From assembly GCA_036505615.1 (NCBI GenBank), contig DASXTB010000318.1, positions 1 through 17,098 of the forward strand: a DNA stretch of 17,098 nt. The letters run 5' to 3'. Position numbers and translations under genes: made by a program. Source of the DNA: DASXTB01 sp036505615 (GTDB lineage: Bacteria; Acidobacteriota; UBA6911; JACQSX01). The notes below the pieces were generated by a model. The model was not told the DNA's origin and made no database searches. It saw nothing but the letters and a program-made list of their open reading frames with translations. This document shows positions 14,365-17,098 of this stretch, in pieces. Each line of letters starts with the position of its first letter. The first letter of the stretch is position 1.

Positions 14365-17034
14365 TCATTTCGAGGCCGGTTTTTGTGCGGGCGCGCCGGA
14401 GCTGACCTTCAGACTCATCTTAACATCCGGGATGCTGTAGCCAGCTTTATCTTTCCGGCCTTCCATCTTGCCGCTGGAGATCACGCGAATGTCGTATACG
14501 CCGGGCTCCGCTTCCTGGTCACTCTGGAACTGAAGGACAAAATCGGAAGTATTCGGGCCCACCTCAATCGGCTTGGCGGCCACATGCTTGGGGAGGTCTT
14601 CGGCATGGAGTGTAACCTGTCCCTGAAAAGGAGCTTCCCGAATTACTTTTCCCGAAAGTGCGGCAAAACTACCACTCTGGACCTCAATCAGTTTCGAGCC
14701 CAACTCTAGCTCATAGGCTTTTACAACATCTACGGTAATGGCAGGAGACAGAACGGTCGCCGCGCGCCCTGCCTGCTCGGCCCTCGCTTCCAGAACCATG
14801 TCAAAGCGCGCCACCGGAGTGTCGAACTCAGCGGCAAGTTCAACAGGCGTTTCATAGGAACGAGGCGCTGGCGCCTCTTTGCTCGGAGAAAGTGTCACCG
14901 GTTTTATCTTAAGTCCGGTTCCAGAGGGCAGCCGGCCAGCCAGGCGGATTGAGTAGCCGGCCGGAGAGCCGCTCAACAGCTTCACTTTCAATTCGCGATT
15001 CAATCCTTGTACCACTTTGACGTGGCGTTCAGAGAGCTGAAAGTAGAGCGGCGGCGGGCTGGTGATCGCCGCAGGAAGTTCCATCCCCAGCCACTTTGCG
15101 ACAAAAGGTTTTTGCGATATCCCCGCCTCTCCCGCAATAGAAGTGATCAAACCTGGCCCCACAGCGCGATGGCGAATGGTCTGGTGATTGGACACCGTTG
15201 CCTCGCCCCAGACTTCCAGGTTCATCAGAAGATTCGACTGCAAGCCGGGCTTTGTTGTAATTGTCAGGAAGCCTTCGCTTCCCTTGACGGGTATATTTCC
15301 GCCTTCAACAATCAGCGCGTCGCCCGCGTTGGGTACGTTCAATTTGATTGGACCTTGATATCCCGTGCGAGCCACGCGCACCGGGATAACCGCGGTACCC
15401 GAAATGGGAATATTTGCGTAAGGAACGCCGATCTCCAAAGTGTAATCTTCCCATCGCCGGCTGGCTCGGAGGCGATAACCATAGTCGAGGCCCCCTCCCA
15501 GGTTCAGATCCTCGACAGTCAGGACGAGTTGGTGCACCTTTTCCGGAACTTCAAAGATTGTCCTTGGATCCACACCTCGTTCGGGACTGGAGAAACTGAA
15601 ACTCGCTCTAGCGGTGAGGCTGGCAGCATCGACAGCGGTCAAAAGCAGCTTCTGGTTCTCGTCGTAAATGTTTAGGCAGGCCTGCATTCGGCTGGTTCCG
15701 AGACTGGCAGCCGCAACCTCAAAAAGCCACTTCTCTCCTGGCCGGACCGGCAGGCGGTAAAAGTGTTTCTCGCCCGGTCTGGAAATCCTTCCATTGACGA
15801 CGGTATCGGGCGGCAAGTCGACAGCACGATTGTGGATTGCGGATTTCGGATTGCGGATTTCCGATTGTGGATTGTGGATCCCGGATTGCGGATTTCGGAT
15901 TTCGGATTGCGGATTGTAGATTGTTCCCGCTTTTTCCGAACCGGACGCGATCAGCTCTGGAACGTCTCCAACTACAAACGGCACGGGAAGGCTGCCCATC
16001 TGGCCGTTTTTCGCAGGCAGGGGAATCATCGTGAGCGTTTGTGAAGAAGGGAGATTCAGAGAGGTATGGACCATAACCGGTGCGGGAAGATTTCCCCCAA
16101 AAAGGATGACGTCGATTTCCTTTCCGCGCTGCCATCCCAGTGGAAAAATTCCTTCAGCGAAAAGGAAATTTCCTATTTTGAGACGATAAAAGTTTTGTTC
16201 TTGGCCGCTGAATCGCGTGTCGTGCACCACGACACGGTACTCTTCTGACCGGGGAAATTTCACCAGTACCCGGCAGTCCACACCCAGCAGCGGCGCATCA
16301 TCATTGAATGCGATCTCGCGCCCAGAAGCGTCCAGAATGTGGACCGCCGGATCGATTGCCGAACCAAGGCGGCGCGCTTCCACTTCAAACACCAAAGTCT
16401 GGCCGGCGGCCGCGTTGAACCGGAAAACGTCTTGCTCCCCTTCCGCCAGCGTGCCATTGACAACGACCGGCGGGGTGATGTTTTGAGTCCAGTCCGACTG
16501 ACGGACGCCCGCATTGTTAGATCCTGCCTTCCCCGGCAAACCCTCCGAAAATGCCGCCTCTTCTGATCGTTCTCTCGATTTCCTTACTTTCTTTATCTCC
16601 GGAAAATTGCCGACGCTGAAAAGAAGCACATTGGAGATGCCGTCGTCGTTTTTCACGCGTATGGGATAAACGCCGACAGGCGCGTCCGAGGGCAACTGCA
16701 CCAGAAACAACAATTCGCTCTCCGGCATCTTTAGGTCTTTCGGTGGAGCCAGCCTCGAGATCACGCCGGGAACCGCAGTGATCAATTCGCTGCCGGTATG
16801 CAGGTCCTGACCGATTAGACCGAGGATAAACGTCCGGCCTCGCTGCCCTCCCACCGGATCGAGGGATTTCAGCAGGGGAGCACCCAAGGCCGAGGAGGTG
16901 GCTGCCAGCAGGAGAATGAAAAAAATCGGTACCGCTAGGGTGAGCACGTGTGAAAAAATCGATTTTGATTGTAGGGGCGGCTCTGCGTGGCCGCCCGAAC
17001 CTGTGCGCCTTCCCTGGAAAACGGGCGACCACAC
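14365..17034 (-). CDS. Secreted PPC-domain protein (pre-peptidase C-terminal domains)
   Basis: An exported beta-rich protein, 889 residues from this start. Signal peptide hydrophobic core TLAVPIFFILLLAATSSALGA (about 32-52); an IPT/TIG-like domain from PLLKSLDPVGGQRG; a first PPC domain from PPVVVNGTLAEGEQDVFRF with DPAVHILDASGREIAFNDD; a heptamer-encoded insert (about 370-402, SEIRNPQS repeats); a second PPC domain from LPPDTVVNGRISRPGEKHFYRL; then several beta domains to the C-terminus. No catalytic motif is visible. It precedes the DUF1549/DUF1553 gene by 60 bp, the usual partner. Start is uncertain: GTG 17034 lies in a repeat, GTG 16947 directly abuts the hydrophobic core but lacks basic residues, and the frame is open to the window edge, so the true start may lie outside. 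Confidence 0.85.
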   Translation of the reverse strand: MWSPVFQGRRTGSGGHAEPPLQSKSIFSHVLTLAVPIFFILLLAATSSALGAPLLKSLDPVGGQRGRTFILGLIGQDLHTGSELITAVPGVISRLAPPKDLKMPESELLFLVQLPSDAPVGVYPIRVKNDDGISNVLLFSVGNFPEIKKVRKSRERSEEAAFSEGLPGKAGSNNAGVRQSDWTQNITPPVVVNGTLAEGEQDVFRFNAAAGQTLVFEVEARRLGSAIDPAVHILDASGREIAFNDDAPLLGVDCRVLVKFPRSEEYRVVVHDTRFSGQEQNFYRLKIGNFLFAEGIFPLGWQRGKEIDVILFGGNLPAPVMVHTSLNLPSSQTLTMIPLPAKNGQMGSLPVPFVVGDVPELIASGSEKAGTIYNPQSEIRNPQSGIHNPQSEIRNPKSAIHNRAVDLPPDTVVNGRISRPGEKHFYRLPVRPGEKWLFEVAAASLGTSRMQACLNIYDENQKLLLTAVDAASLTARASFSFSSPERGVDPRTIFEVPEKVHQLVLTVEDLNLGGGLDYGYRLRASRRWEDYTLEIGVPYANIPISGTAVIPVRVARTGYQGPIKLNVPNAGDALIVEGGNIPVKGSEGFLTITTKPGLQSNLLMNLEVWGEATVSNHQTIRHRAVGPGLITSIAGEAGISQKPFVAKWLGMELPAAITSPPPLYFQLSERHVKVVQGLNRELKVKLLSGSPAGYSIRLAGRLPSGTGLKIKPVTLSPSKEAPAPRSYETPVELAAEFDTPVARFDMVLEARAEQAGRAATVLSPAITVDVVKAYELELGSKLIEVQSGSFAALSGKVIREAPFQGQVTLHAEDLPKHVAAKPIEVGPNTSDFVLQFQSDQEAEPGVYDIRVISSGKMEGRKDKAGYSIPDVKMSLKVSSGAPAQKPASK
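15828..15925. repeat. 14-unit heptanucleotide tandem array inside the PPC-protein gene
   Basis: Fourteen contiguous 7-bp units of GATTNNG type (GATTGTG, GATTGCG, GATTTCG, GATCCCG and similar) lie in unbroken register. Since three units equal seven codons, the minus-strand protein shows a 7-residue period NPQSEIR / NPQSGIH / NPKSAIH. The array falls between the two PPC domains, where an insert is tolerated. A change by one unit would shift the frame; a change by three would not. Confidence 0.9.
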
Positions 17035-17071
17035 AGGGTCGCCCGTACGGATGAAATCAATTTTTTCACAC
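16948..17071. repeat. 124-bp MITE-like element with two internal hairpins
   Basis: Terminal inverted repeats 16948-16965 (GTGTGAAAAAATCGATTT) and 17054-17071 match at 17 of 18 positions. Inside are two hairpins: GGGCGGC 16975-16981 / GCCGCCC 16990-16996 and CGGGCGACC 17022-17030 / GGTCGCCCG 17037-17045. The left end abuts, base for base, the GTG codon (16945-16947) that precedes the PPC protein's signal-peptide core, and the interior is open in that protein's frame. No transposase is present. Confidence 0.8.
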
Positions 17072-17098
17072 CTTCTGGGCCAGCACTTCCTTATGTTC

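Noticed and set aside
15007..15675. 222-codon plus-strand open frame within the PPC gene
   Set aside because: Antisense shadow with no recognisable domain.
15828..15925. Possible CRISPR array
   Set aside because: Units are 7 bp and contiguous with no spacers; also within a coding frame.

Overview
The window most likely comes from a Gram-negative soil-type bacterium of the Acidobacteriota; Planctomycetota or Verrucomicrobiota are less likely alternatives. The reasons are a SUF operon with SufU and SufT, a class D-like sortase, and a secreted PPC / DUF1549-DUF1553 / DUF1501 gene set that is typical of these phyla, together with abundant palindromic intergenic repeats. This placement is an inference; no rRNA or other strict phylogenetic marker is present.

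Layout. Positions 1-500 hold no credible gene. They are a dense array of hairpin repeats, including a 199 bp palindrome built of smaller palindromes (176-374). From 541 to 7900 on the plus strand lies a complete iron-sulfur cluster assembly operon: a well-formed promoter and operator-like dyad, an Rrf2-type regulator, sufB, sufC, sufD, sufS, sufU, a small protein joining a CxxC domain to a rhodanese domain without its catalytic cysteine, and sufT. SufS takes sulfur from cysteine, SufU accepts it, SufBCD builds the cluster, SufT helps maturation, and the regulator probably senses cluster supply. The sufD/sufS and sufS/sufU junctions overlap by 4 bp, whereas the gaps sufB-sufC, sufC-sufD and sufU-rhodanese are filled with inverted heptanucleotide or hairpin repeats.

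Positions 7999-8736 encode a membrane-anchored class D-like sortase with no substrate in view. Positions 8737-8982 are repeats.

From 17034 down to 8983 all genes are on the minus strand. In transcription order they are a secreted PPC-domain protein, a secreted DUF1549/DUF1553 protein with cytochrome-like cysteine motifs, a tandem ACT-domain protein, a Tat-exported DUF1501 protein and a small membrane protein. The first, second and fourth are the usual partners of an exported system of unknown function; the ACT gene is an unusual guest.

Repeats are the most distinctive property of the window. At least five classes occur: two-hairpin modules, GAGACGSCC hairpins, 7-bp tandem arrays at three loci, a 115-143 bp MITE-like element in two inverted copies (8834-8948 and 14136-14278), and two further TIR-bounded elements (11480-11591 and 16948-17071). 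Two repeats run in frame into the N-terminal signal-peptide region of secreted proteins, and one heptamer array lies inside a coding sequence. No tRNA, rRNA, CRISPR array or transposase gene was seen.
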